47,780 nucleotides of DNA from an uncultured Bacteroidales bacterium (GTDB lineage Bacteria; Bacteroidota; Bacteroidia; Bacteroidales; Paludibacteraceae), in assembly GCA_903911085.1 (NCBI GenBank), contig CAIWCC010000031.1, forward strand, positions 1-47,780, read 5' to 3'. A program made the position numbers and the translations under genes. The notes under the pieces are model-generated. The model searched no databases. It was not told the origin of the DNA and was given only the letters and a program-made list of their open reading frames with translations. Of this stretch, positions 17,099 through 26,008 are shown piece after piece. Each line of letters starts with the position of its first letter. The first letter of the stretch is position 1.

Positions 17099-17106
17099 TA
17101 TTTTTG
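17099..17106 (+). promoter_or_regulatory. Candidate -7 box for the coiled-coil gene
   Basis: TATTTTTG matches TAnnTTTG exactly. A TTTG at 17071-17074 could be the -33 box, although the 24-base spacing is slightly long. The box is 81 bases before the start at 17187. Confidence 0.45.
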
Positions 17107-17186
17107 CACTCAATAAAATTCTTGTAGAAAACAAATCCAAAACAAATTTAACAAAACAATAATTTACTTTATAAAATCAATAAAAA

Positions 17187-18188
17187 ATGGAACTAAGCAC
17201 TAAAAACACTAAGAATGAGATTCTTGCAGCCTACGAAGATTTGTTGGAAAAAATACAAGAGTCAAAAACAGAAGAACCTAAAAAGCTTCAGGAAAAACAA
17301 AAGCAAGAAACTATCGTAAAAAATGCTGGGGAATTTAGTTATGATAGTATTGTAAGAAATTTGACATCACTTAAAATTGATTTGTCTGGTTCACTCGATA
17401 AATTGGGTGATAAATTTGTGGCTGAATTTAAGAAATTTGAGGATCTGCAACAAGCCATTCAGCTGGAAAAGAAATCATTGGAAGATTTATACCAACTTTC
17501 GGCAACAACCGATTCCCTTTCAGTGATGTTATTGGCTCAAAAAGAAAAGAAAGCGCAATTTGACGAAGAAATGGCCGTGATTAAATTGAAATTTGACGAT
17601 GAGGTTGCCAAAACGCGGTCGGAATGGAAAAAACTTCAAGAGGAAACAACGGCAAAGCAAAAAGATGAAAATGAGATTCTAAAAAAAACAAAGCAGCGCG
17701 AAGAAGAAGATTATTTGTATAATTTGAAACTTTCACGCAAGAAAGAATCTGACATTTACGAAGAAAAGAAGTTGAAACTGGATAAGGAATTAGAAGATAA
17801 GAAGGCAACCTTTGAAAAGGAATTTGCAGTTCGTGAAACAAAAATAAAGGATGCTGAAGCTGAATTAAAAGATTTACAATCAAAGAATGCATCATTTCCT
17901 GCTGAACTGGAAAAGGCTGTGGCGACAGCAGTAAAAGCAAGTTCCGAAAAGCTTAAAGCAGAATTTGGATTTGAAAAAGAACTAACTGCCATGCAAGTAG
18001 CTGGTGAACTGAAACTTAAAGAACAAACAATCGGAACACTTCAAGCGAAAATCAAGGATTTGGAAATTTCCATCAAAGATCTTTCGCAAAAAACAAGTAC
18101 TGCCGAAGCAAGCGTAAAAGATATTGCCATAAAAGCAATTGAAAGTTCGTCGAAATTGCAATTTGTAGAAAAGCCGAAAGAAGTATAA
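17187..18188 (+). CDS. Coiled-coil protein of unknown function
   Basis: I do not recognise a family. The 333 aa protein has no signal peptide or membrane segment. After a short polar N-terminus comes EFSYDSIVRNLTSLKIDL, then a very Lys/Glu-rich region from about residue 75 to 320 with heptad-like spacing, predicted to form a long coiled coil. An alanine/serine-rich break (about 235-255) splits it. It lies 31 bases upstream of the next gene on the same strand, so the two likely form an operon. A structural or scaffold role is the most that can be inferred. Confidence 0.8.
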   Translation: MELSTKNTKNEILAAYEDLLEKIQESKTEEPKKLQEKQKQETIVKNAGEFSYDSIVRNLTSLKIDLSGSLDKLGDKFVAEFKKFEDLQQAIQLEKKSLEDLYQLSATTDSLSVMLLAQKEKKAQFDEEMAVIKLKFDDEVAKTRSEWKKLQEETTAKQKDENEILKKTKQREEEDYLYNLKLSRKKESDIYEEKKLKLDKELEDKKATFEKEFAVRETKIKDAEAELKDLQSKNASFPAELEKAVATAVKASSEKLKAEFGFEKELTAMQVAGELKLKEQTIGTLQAKIKDLEISIKDLSQKTSTAEASVKDIAIKAIESSSKLQFVEKPKEV

Positions 18189-18219
18189 ATCATATCACTC
18201 ATTATTTCCTGTCTAAAAA

Positions 18220-19635
18220 ATGGAAAAATACGCCCAAATTATTAGTTCACTTACTGCTGAACAAAAAATAGAATTTCTTGAAAAAGCATTATTAAACTCC
18301 AAAGAGTTACAATCTCAATTTGCAAATTATTTCACTAATAATCAGAAAGATAAAGTTCATATTGCTGTCAACTTCAACGAAAAAGTAATAGAAATGGCGA
18401 ATGAGTATCAAGAGCAATTAGAAGCACTTGAGTTGAACGAGCCCGACTACGACCGTTATCACTACCGTCAGGATAGGTATTATGACGATTGGGAAATGGC
18501 ACAAGAGGCTGCAGAAGATGAGGTGGATGAATTGTTCCAATCGTATAAAGTAGATATGATTGCACAAATTTCGCAAGGAAACATTGAAGTGGCAATGGCT
18601 CAGCTTACAGGCTTATTAATAGCTTGTTATGAAGCCGATGTGGATGATGAATATGAAAATTTGGGTGACCCCCAAACGTATTTTATAAATTGCTTAAAAG
18701 AGTTGGAAAAAGAATTAGAAGTTGAAATTAATCGCACAATTCTAAATGACAAAGCTGTATCAGAAACCATAAAAAACAACATGCTTTGTTTCAAGAATGG
18801 TGAAGCAAATTTATTTTCACCAGATATTCATGATGCAATAATGACTTCGCTTTTGCATAATAGTACTGAAAGTGGCGAAAGTGTATATGAAGATTTTAAA
18901 CTTAATGGAACTAACATAGAACTTTTTCCAAATACTTACCTGCAAGCCACACGCATTGCTAATGCCGCATCGTGGGTTTCGGAGGCAGAAAGACTAAGTA
19001 CTTTCAATGTGGAAGTGGCTGCAGAATTGCTTGAATATCAATCGATAGAAGATAAAGTTTCATTTCATAAAAATGCCAAAATACTTTTTCCGTTGTTTCA
19101 AGATAAATTAATAGATCTCATAGCTGCTGGAATTGATGACAATTATGAAGTGGATTTTAGTAGAAAAATATTAGCTTACAAAATCAATTTGCAACAAAAA
19201 ATTGAAGATTATAAAAGGTTAGCGCATCTATTGAGCAAAGATGAAAAACTTCTATTTATAAGAGCTTTTCAAAATAGTTATGCTCATGAGTTTTATATCC
19301 AAATGCTAGAAGTAGAGAAGATGGATATGGAAATCCTTGAATATGCAAAAATTTACACTGGTTATCTATCAAAACTATCATTCGTAATGCGCTCTGTTAT
19401 AGAAAAATATCCAGGAAAATGTTTTGAAATATCTAAACCAAAAATTCTGTTATCACTTCAAAACAATATAGGTAGAAATTATTATCACGAGGTGGCTGAG
19501 CTGTTGAAATTCTTGTTAACTTCAAAAAGCAATACGATAGCTGTTTATGATTTAATTGATGAGTTGACTACAACTTACAATCGCCGACCTGCTTTGAAAG
19601 ATGAGCTAAAATCGGTTGGGTTGCTAAAAAAATGA
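18220..19635 (+). CDS. Cytoplasmic helical protein of unknown function
   Basis: I do not recognise this 471 aa protein. It lacks a signal peptide and membrane segments and looks mostly alpha-helical, with an acidic, tyrosine-rich stretch near residues 70-110 and repeated helix-pair patterns in the second half that suggest a superhelical repeat fold. No catalytic motif is evident. The start at 18220 follows the coiled-coil gene by 31 bases. The gene ends before a strong GC-rich hairpin at 19751-19784. Confidence 0.8.
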   Translation: MEKYAQIISSLTAEQKIEFLEKALLNSKELQSQFANYFTNNQKDKVHIAVNFNEKVIEMANEYQEQLEALELNEPDYDRYHYRQDRYYDDWEMAQEAAEDEVDELFQSYKVDMIAQISQGNIEVAMAQLTGLLIACYEADVDDEYENLGDPQTYFINCLKELEKELEVEINRTILNDKAVSETIKNNMLCFKNGEANLFSPDIHDAIMTSLLHNSTESGESVYEDFKLNGTNIELFPNTYLQATRIANAASWVSEAERLSTFNVEVAAELLEYQSIEDKVSFHKNAKILFPLFQDKLIDLIAAGIDDNYEVDFSRKILAYKINLQQKIEDYKRLAHLLSKDEKLLFIRAFQNSYAHEFYIQMLEVEKMDMEILEYAKIYTGYLSKLSFVMRSVIEKYPGKCFEISKPKILLSLQNNIGRNYYHEVAELLKFLLTSKSNTIAVYDLIDELTTTYNRRPALKDELKSVGLLKK

Positions 19636-19750
19636 TAAAATAAAATTCAACTGTTTCGTACTATTCAGCACCATTTAGCATCTGATAACATATTGATTTT
19701 CAAGAACAACTCATCAAATTGAAAATCAATAGTGAGAACGGTATTACACT

Positions 19751-19784
19751 TTACCCCCAGTTCAGCAAGCTACACTGGGGGTAA
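19751..19784. terminator. Perfect GC-rich hairpin between convergent genes
   Basis: TTACCCCCAGT (19751-19761) pairs perfectly with ACTGGGGGTAA (19774-19784) across a 12-base loop. It lies between the plus-strand gene ending at 19635 and the minus-strand GH16 gene ending at 19903. There is no real T tract, so it is either a weak terminator or a structural or binding element. Confidence 0.5.
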
Positions 19785-19902
19785 TGCATAGTCAGCACCT
19801 ATATGGAGGACACTTAGTCAACTATAAATCAATTAAATAAATATATAATTGATAATTTTTAGGAATGCTGAGTAGATACTTCAAATCAGACATTTAAATT
19901 TA

Positions 19903-21411
19903 TCAATATTTAAATTTATTGGTGATAATCTGATTATCAATAGTCAACATAGCTAAATATAATCCTTTAACCATTCCTGTTGAATTTAACGTATAGTTAT
20001 ATTCACCTGTTGCAAGTTTTTGATTATTAAACACCTCGCTCACCAACATTCCATAAACAGTGTAAATTTTCAACGAAGCGATGCAGTTTTTTGTCAATAT
20101 GAAATTAGCTTTCGTTAAATTTGTATTATTACTAGCATCCACCCAAAACTTTACATTATCAGAATTTACTTTTTGTAGAGCAGTTTCAATGGGCATTTTT
20201 TCAAATAACACAGCATCTGCAATGGTATTCGTTCCACCCGAACATGCAATTTTTACATAATCAAGTTCCCCTTTATTTAATTGATATGAACCCAGAAAGT
20301 TCCATTTACCACTATTTAGTGTCTGATCAACTTTAGCAGAAGAGATTCCCTCCATGTGTTTAATTTCAACTGGTGCAGCAATTGGCCTATTGGAATATGC
20401 CGCCCATCGCATATAAATCCTATAATTGCCATCTTCTGGTATTAACGGAGTCCATTTTGCCCAATTCGTGCTACTATTGGAAGGATAATATGCGTAATTG
20501 GTACCATAAAAACCCGTAACTCCACTACTAACAGACCAAGTAGAACTAAATGTGCAACCAGCATCAGTATTATCAACAATTATTTGTGGATTTGCTGGAT
20601 TGGGTGTTGTTCGCATAGAATCTGTGGTGGTAGTGTCGGGATAAACAGGATTTAATTGCTCATAAAAACGCACATAATCATACACAGCAGCCGAAGGAAG
20701 TTTGGCAACATCAACCGTATCAGTTCCACCCAGAGGAGCAGCTATGGTTGTAAGCCAAATGCTTGCATCGCCATGTTTTTGTTTGGTAGCATCCAAAGTG
20801 CGAACCAATTTACCTTCAAAAAAGAATTTAATTTCTTTTGGAGTAAACTCACAAGCCCAAATATGAAAAGTATCAGCCAAATTGGGGGTCGTTACAGTTT
20901 TTGCACCTGAATTGGAATGAACAGGGTAATAATTATGTAAATTTGTGGAATAAGAAGTGAATGATTTTGAATCATTTTCACAAACATCAATTTCTTGACA
21001 AAGTGTTGAGTAAGGAATGCCCGTCGAAGGAAGTTTGTACATCATCCAAAACGATGTATGCCAGCCTTTTCCTTTCGGTATTTTAAATCGACTTTCGTAA
21101 TAACCGTATTTATACCCTTTTTTGGTAATAACGCCAGCTCCGGTGTATTGGGTTGCGCCTATATTTTGCTGCTTCACATTCAAGTACAAATAACCATTGG
21201 CCACTGTTACATTTTCGGGAACTTGTTTGCTCCAAAATCGGGTATCGGTGCGGTAATCCCACACTTTTGTATTAAGTGCAGTACTATCAAAATTGTCTTC
21301 AAAAACCAGCTTACAATCACCAATTCCAGGACGAGTGATAATTGTTTGCGAAAAAACAGATAGTACAAGAAATTGTAGACAGAAGCTACATGAAACGATT
21401 TTTTTTAGCAT
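19903..21411 (-). CDS. Secreted GH16 family endo-glycanase with golvesin-like and T9SS domains
   Basis: This is an extracellular endo-acting enzyme on beta-linked glucans or galactans. After a signal peptide (residues 1-21), the GH16 fold carries QEIDVCEND: Glu140 and Glu145 fit the ExDxxE catalytic motif as nucleophile and acid/base. A proline/threonine linker near 255-275 leads to a golvesin-C-terminal-like carbohydrate-binding domain (about 275-405, from DNTDAGCTFSSTWSVSSGV). A beta-rich type IX secretion sorting domain ends at NKFKY. The protein is therefore exported through the outer membrane by T9SS. It is the last gene of the long minus-strand operon, 59 bases after GH43. Fine specificity is not readable. 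Confidence 0.9.
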   Translation of the reverse strand: MLKKIVSCSFCLQFLVLSVFSQTIITRPGIGDCKLVFEDNFDSTALNTKVWDYRTDTRFWSKQVPENVTVANGYLYLNVKQQNIGATQYTGAGVITKKGYKYGYYESRFKIPKGKGWHTSFWMMYKLPSTGIPYSTLCQEIDVCENDSKSFTSYSTNLHNYYPVHSNSGAKTVTTPNLADTFHIWACEFTPKEIKFFFEGKLVRTLDATKQKHGDASIWLTTIAAPLGGTDTVDVAKLPSAAVYDYVRFYEQLNPVYPDTTTTDSMRTTPNPANPQIIVDNTDAGCTFSSTWSVSSGVTGFYGTNYAYYPSNSSTNWAKWTPLIPEDGNYRIYMRWAAYSNRPIAAPVEIKHMEGISSAKVDQTLNSGKWNFLGSYQLNKGELDYVKIACSGGTNTIADAVLFEKMPIETALQKVNSDNVKFWVDASNNTNLTKANFILTKNCIASLKIYTVYGMLVSEVFNNQKLATGEYNYTLNSTGMVKGLYLAMLTIDNQIITNKFKY

Positions 21412-21470
21412 ATAAAATTAGATTTGATAATAGTTAACATTAAAGACTAGTTAGATTTTGAAATATATTT

Positions 21471-23195
21471 TTAAAAACTATAATGAAACCAGTCAACATC
21501 TACATAACCGCTCTCACTTAAGTTATTATAGTTGAAAATTCCAATATTATCACCGCGGAAACCACCCCAACGTAATTTGTAATCAGCTCCAAATTTAATG
21601 AATGATTTACCATCAATACTGTAAAAGTATTGATTAATTCCATTATTGTTTACCACCGAACGTAACCAAATAATGGGTGCAGAAATAGCGTCGCCTTCTG
21701 TTACTTTCCCATTATCATTATATTTAATTATTTTCCCTTTTTCAGTCATTTTCACACTCAAAGTGCAATAATTTGAACCACCATTGAAATGACTTAATCC
21801 AGCTTCCTGCCCTACCGTCATGGCAGAAATATCCATTTTGATCTCAGCTTTCGTTGTCTCACTTTTCACATATCGTTGGCAAATGGTATTTCCAGCCTTA
21901 AAGAAAGTACTTTCTATCAATGGTTTAAATGCATATAAACGCAAAAATCCTTTTCGATTTGACAATGACCATTTTTCATCACGAGGTTGATAGTTCCACA
22001 TCCATTGTGGATTCAATTTTTTACAATTAAATTCATCACTTCCTTGGGGAAATGTCTTTTTCTGACCTTGAACAGGTTTTTCATTTTCCCACACAGGTTC
22101 AGCCACTTTATCGTTATCGTAATCCACACCAGCCATTGGCCACCCATCAACCCAAGTTACTGGCAATAAGCTTATTGGACGACCATTTTGATAGCCTTCG
22201 CCTTGATGAGTAAGGAAATACCATTTTTTACCATCAGGAGTATCTATTATTGTTCCTTGATCAAATCTACCACCGGTGCTGTCGGGGTGCACCATTAAGT
22301 AACTTTGCGTTCCTTGTGGCGAAATATCATACATTCCTGCATCGCCAGGCTTGCCAGGTGTTCCATCTGGTTTGGTTCCATAAATATTTTTCGAACGAGC
22401 AATAGTGGCGCGTCTATCGTAATTTGGCAAGAAACACTGATTGTGATAAATATAATAATACCCGTCTTTTTTGAAAATTTTATTTCCCTCGCCCCATGTA
22501 GCATTTGGTAAAATATTTGTACCTCTATCGGTTTGGTCTTTTGTTTTAATTTTCATTTTGTTAATATCACCATCAAGCAGTTGCGTACCATCCCACGACA
22601 TCTGAAATAGTATAGGAAACCAGTTTTCACCAGGGTTACTTGTAACCATATATGCTTTGCCGTTGTCGTCCCACAATGGACAATTATCGTCCCAATTAAG
22701 ACCAAAAAGAGGTACACCATTTTTGTCTTTCATTTGTTTCACCTCCCACGTACCAGTTATTTTTTTGGCAGTGGCTACATAAATTCCACCTTTATTGTAA
22801 GTAGTAAAATAGCACCAAAATTTCTTTTCGTGATAACGCAACGACGCTGCATAAACACCTTTATCGTAATGATCCATTACTGACCAATCGAAACGATTGT
22901 CTTTTAGCTCATTAGGCAAATCTTTAACAACACTTCCAATGGTTTTCCAGTTGACCAAATCGCGTGAATGCATTATTACAATGCCACCCGAAAACTGAAA
23001 AGTTGAAGAAATTAGGTAATAATCTTTCCCCATTCGAAGGACTTCTGGATCGCTATAGTCGGCAGGAAGAATTTGATTGCGGTAACGCCCATTACCTAAA
23101 TCGCCCCAACGTTTTCCATCATGTTGAGCATTGACCGTTGATAACAAACAAAATAAAACTATCTGTTGAACAAAAAATCGCAAATTGAATTTCAT
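21471..23195 (-). CDS. GH43 family glycosidase (beta-xylosidase/arabinosidase type)
   Basis: This likely releases arabinose or xylose from oligosaccharides in the periplasm. The start at 23195 gives the signal peptide MKFNLRFFVQQIVLFCLLST; the open frame reaches ten codons further up. Numbered from that longer frame, the catalytic base is Asp59 in DYSDPEVLR, the pKa-modulating Asp is in NWDDNCPLWDDNGK (about 179-180), and the acid is Glu246 in TWGEGNKIFKKDGYYY. A C-terminal beta-sandwich (about 400-584) follows, as in multi-domain GH43 enzymes. The mature protein lacks a T9SS domain, so it is probably periplasmic. It is 45 bases from the upstream fusion gene. Confidence 0.9.
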   Translation of the reverse strand: MKFNLRFFVQQIVLFCLLSTVNAQHDGKRWGDLGNGRYRNQILPADYSDPEVLRMGKDYYLISSTFQFSGGIVIMHSRDLVNWKTIGSVVKDLPNELKDNRFDWSVMDHYDKGVYAASLRYHEKKFWCYFTTYNKGGIYVATAKKITGTWEVKQMKDKNGVPLFGLNWDDNCPLWDDNGKAYMVTSNPGENWFPILFQMSWDGTQLLDGDINKMKIKTKDQTDRGTNILPNATWGEGNKIFKKDGYYYIYHNQCFLPNYDRRATIARSKNIYGTKPDGTPGKPGDAGMYDISPQGTQSYLMVHPDSTGGRFDQGTIIDTPDGKKWYFLTHQGEGYQNGRPISLLPVTWVDGWPMAGVDYDNDKVAEPVWENEKPVQGQKKTFPQGSDEFNCKKLNPQWMWNYQPRDEKWSLSNRKGFLRLYAFKPLIESTFFKAGNTICQRYVKSETTKAEIKMDISAMTVGQEAGLSHFNGGSNYCTLSVKMTEKGKIIKYNDNGKVTEGDAISAPIIWLRSVVNNNGINQYFYSIDGKSFIKFGADYKLRWGGFRGDNIGIFNYNNLSESGYVDVDWFHYSF

Positions 23196-23240
23196 TTTAT
23201 ATTTTGCTAAATAATTTATAATCATTTTTTTTAGTTAGTT

Positions 23241-25958
23241 CTATTGTAATTTAAAAGTAATTGGAATAGTATAATAAACGGCTACCTTTTCGCCTTTATT
23301 TTCAGCGGGAATCCATGTAGGCATCAATCGTATTACACGTTGCGCCTCTTCATCCATTTCCAAATTTAAAGACCTAATAATTTTCGTATTTTTTACTTTA
23401 CCATCTTTACCCACTACAAAATTTACAATTACTCTTCCCTGTATTCCATTGCGTTGAGCTTGAACAGGATAACGTAGATTATTGCTAATAAACGCCATAA
23501 GCTGATTTTCTCCGCCTGGAAATTGAGGCATTTTCTCCACTACTGAAAATACTTTTTCATCGCTAATAACTTTCTCCATTGAAGCTACTTTATCTACGCC
23601 CAAAGTTCCCATTAATAGCGTTTTCACTTCATTATTTGGTATGCCTTGAATTTTTGGAGTAACCATTTCGCCTTGTTGATTGAAAATCATAGCGTGAGGA
23701 ATTGAAGCCACGTTGTACTTTTTGCATAATTCGTCCCATTGTTTAGCAGATAAACGGTAATGACTACCATCAATATCTGGAATCACGTTTTCCCAAGTTT
23801 TCTGTGGCGACGAATCACCTGTAACGTAAACAAAAGCGACGTTCTGAATTTTCATTTCTTCTTTCAATGGTTTCATTTCGGCAATATTGCGCATACATGG
23901 ACCACACCAAGTTGCCCAAAAATCCAAATAAACAACTTTGCCTTTGAATGGCTCTAATAATTTTGCCAACATATTTTCAGAATTTGCATCGGGAGTTGAA
24001 AGTACTTTGAAATTCCGTTTCAGTTTGTTTGATGCAATTTTTGCAAGCACTTTGCTATTCTCGTCCTTAATGCAAGCTATAATAACAGGATTTTTGAACT
24101 GTTTATTAAGTTCTTTCAATTGATCATCAGAAAGAAATGCATACTTCTTAAACTTCTCAACAATTATATGTGCATTAATTAGTTCGGTCATTAACCCATT
24201 TTCACCAAAAATTGATTGTGCAGATGTAAGGAAAACCTTATTGCCAGCCTCCTGCATAAAAGTGCTTATTTGAGTGCCATGTGCCCCGAAAAATGGAATC
24301 ATTTTAGGCATTAGTCTTTTGTAGGTTGAAGTATCTCTTTTCGATTCTGGGATTGCTGCTATGGTGTCAATCAAAGCCTTATCCTCCTTCGACAATTCAA
24401 CATTCATTTGGGCAACTCCAGCAAACATTGTCCATTGCAACGTTTTCATAAATGACATTGGAACAAAATAATTATTGGAAAATAAATTATGGAATGTTGC
24501 CGCAAAACGATAATCAATAATGGCTTGTGGCTGACGTTTTAAAGTTTCAATAAACGATAATGCCATAATTGTGTCAACATGCTGCTTGTTTACTGCTTGA
24601 ATCTGCTTCATAAAGTCTGGTGATTTTTTAGCCATTATGGCTTTTACTTTTTGCTCCAAATAATCGGAAAGTAAAGAAGTTCGCTTCATACTGATATTCA
24701 CATCAAGAATAGTCAATGCTTTAGTACTTAAATTTCTTGATTTTTTATAACTTTCAAGTAATTTCATGTCCGAATCGTAATCACTGTTGGCAATAATTGC
24801 TAATGAATCAATACTAATAGTTGGAATAAGATTGTGTTTGCGCCAAAGTTCTTCATTTTTGCCAATAGCAACATGTATTTCTTCACTCAGTTCGGCATTA
24901 TCGCCCATAAAATGACATCTGTGGTTTCCAAAAATCGAATCGTTTTTTCCTCTTTTATCAAATCCTATCAAATGAAAAAGTCGCTTGCCCGGCTCCAACA
25001 AAATTCGTTCGTTACCAATCCCATTAAAATTAACAGTAAACATTGATGGATAATTCAATGCAATTTTCGATTCGAAATAACCATTTTCGTTGATAAAAAC
25101 TGGTTGTTGGAAATCCTCACCATTAATTACATTTTCATATTTAAATGAGAAATTTCGAGGCATATTTGGAGTAAAACCATTTATAAAACCACAATAAATG
25201 GCTGTGTCGGTGTGAAATATATTTTCGGGAAAAGGCAGATTATCTTTGGGTTTATAATTGGCATTTTTTGTTTTAGACAATGAGCAAACCACCTCGTTTT
25301 TTTTTGCGCCTACTGTTACACCCAAAAGTTTATTTTCAGTTAAATTTAAAATCAATTTTACTTTTTCAGTATTTAGTTTTAAAACTATCTCCTTGCACTT
25401 TCCATTTATTTTAATGTCATCATATTGCCAAACCTGCGCATTATAAACAGCATTATTCTCATAAAGAGCCAGATGCAATAAATTGCTTCCGTCAGTTTTC
25501 AACCATTCACCTTCAAACTCAATGGGTAAAAGTGAGGTTCGTTGGTGTTCATTTATTTTAATTCCCCAAAATTGCCAAGGTTGACCATCGTTTGTAAAAG
25601 GTTCCGAAAAATCAATTTTCTCAGTTTTGGAGTCAATAGGCGGAAAAATTGCCGAAAAAACTACTGGGTCGTTTTTTTTCAAGTTCCATCGACTGCCTAT
25701 TGCTGATGGCATACCAACTGTAGAACGAATGAGCTGTTTCTCCACACTATTGGACTGTTGAATATACGAATTCTTAGCCAACATTGCATTCTGAGGGTTT
25801 GTAACTTTAAAAGTCAAAATGGTAGCAGTATCCAACACTTCAACCTTGATTAACTGAATATCAGTTGTTTTACGAAAAGTGTATTGCGGATTTTCAATTA
25901 CACGCGCCTGAATTGTCTGGACAAAAAAGCAAAGAAACAGAAAAATGATTTTTTTCAT
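23241..25958 (-). CDS. TlpA-like thioredoxin fused to a TonB C-terminal domain
   Basis: This is an exported protein with an unusual domain order. After a signal peptide (MKKIIFLFLCFFVQTIQA) come about 640 residues of unrecognised sequence, partly beta-rich and then helical. Next is a thioredoxin fold with WATWCGPCMRN (Cys685 and Cys688), and a TonB C-terminal domain at about 812-905 (PQFPGGENQLMAFI, YPVQAQRNGIQGRVIVNFVV). TlpA-type proteins reduce or isomerise disulfides in the periplasm. TonB C-termini contact outer-membrane receptors, but this one lacks the inner-membrane anchor of a true TonB. It lies between two glycosidase genes with gaps of 45 and 50 bases, so it belongs to the operon. 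Confidence 0.85.
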   Translation of the reverse strand: MKKIIFLFLCFFVQTIQARVIENPQYTFRKTTDIQLIKVEVLDTATILTFKVTNPQNAMLAKNSYIQQSNSVEKQLIRSTVGMPSAIGSRWNLKKNDPVVFSAIFPPIDSKTEKIDFSEPFTNDGQPWQFWGIKINEHQRTSLLPIEFEGEWLKTDGSNLLHLALYENNAVYNAQVWQYDDIKINGKCKEIVLKLNTEKVKLILNLTENKLLGVTVGAKKNEVVCSLSKTKNANYKPKDNLPFPENIFHTDTAIYCGFINGFTPNMPRNFSFKYENVINGEDFQQPVFINENGYFESKIALNYPSMFTVNFNGIGNERILLEPGKRLFHLIGFDKRGKNDSIFGNHRCHFMGDNAELSEEIHVAIGKNEELWRKHNLIPTISIDSLAIIANSDYDSDMKLLESYKKSRNLSTKALTILDVNISMKRTSLLSDYLEQKVKAIMAKKSPDFMKQIQAVNKQHVDTIMALSFIETLKRQPQAIIDYRFAATFHNLFSNNYFVPMSFMKTLQWTMFAGVAQMNVELSKEDKALIDTIAAIPESKRDTSTYKRLMPKMIPFFGAHGTQISTFMQEAGNKVFLTSAQSIFGENGLMTELINAHIIVEKFKKYAFLSDDQLKELNKQFKNPVIIACIKDENSKVLAKIASNKLKRNFKVLSTPDANSENMLAKLLEPFKGKVVYLDFWATWCGPCMRNIAEMKPLKEEMKIQNVAFVYVTGDSSPQKTWENVIPDIDGSHYRLSAKQWDELCKKYNVASIPHAMIFNQQGEMVTPKIQGIPNNEVKTLLMGTLGVDKVASMEKVISDEKVFSVVEKMPQFPGGENQLMAFISNNLRYPVQAQRNGIQGRVIVNFVVGKDGKVKNTKIIRSLNLEMDEEAQRVIRLMPTWIPAENKGEKVAVYYTIPITFKLQ

Positions 25959-26008
25959 TAAGAATTAGATTTATAAATTGTGTGAAGTTTTTTAAAAGAA
26001 CACTGTCG

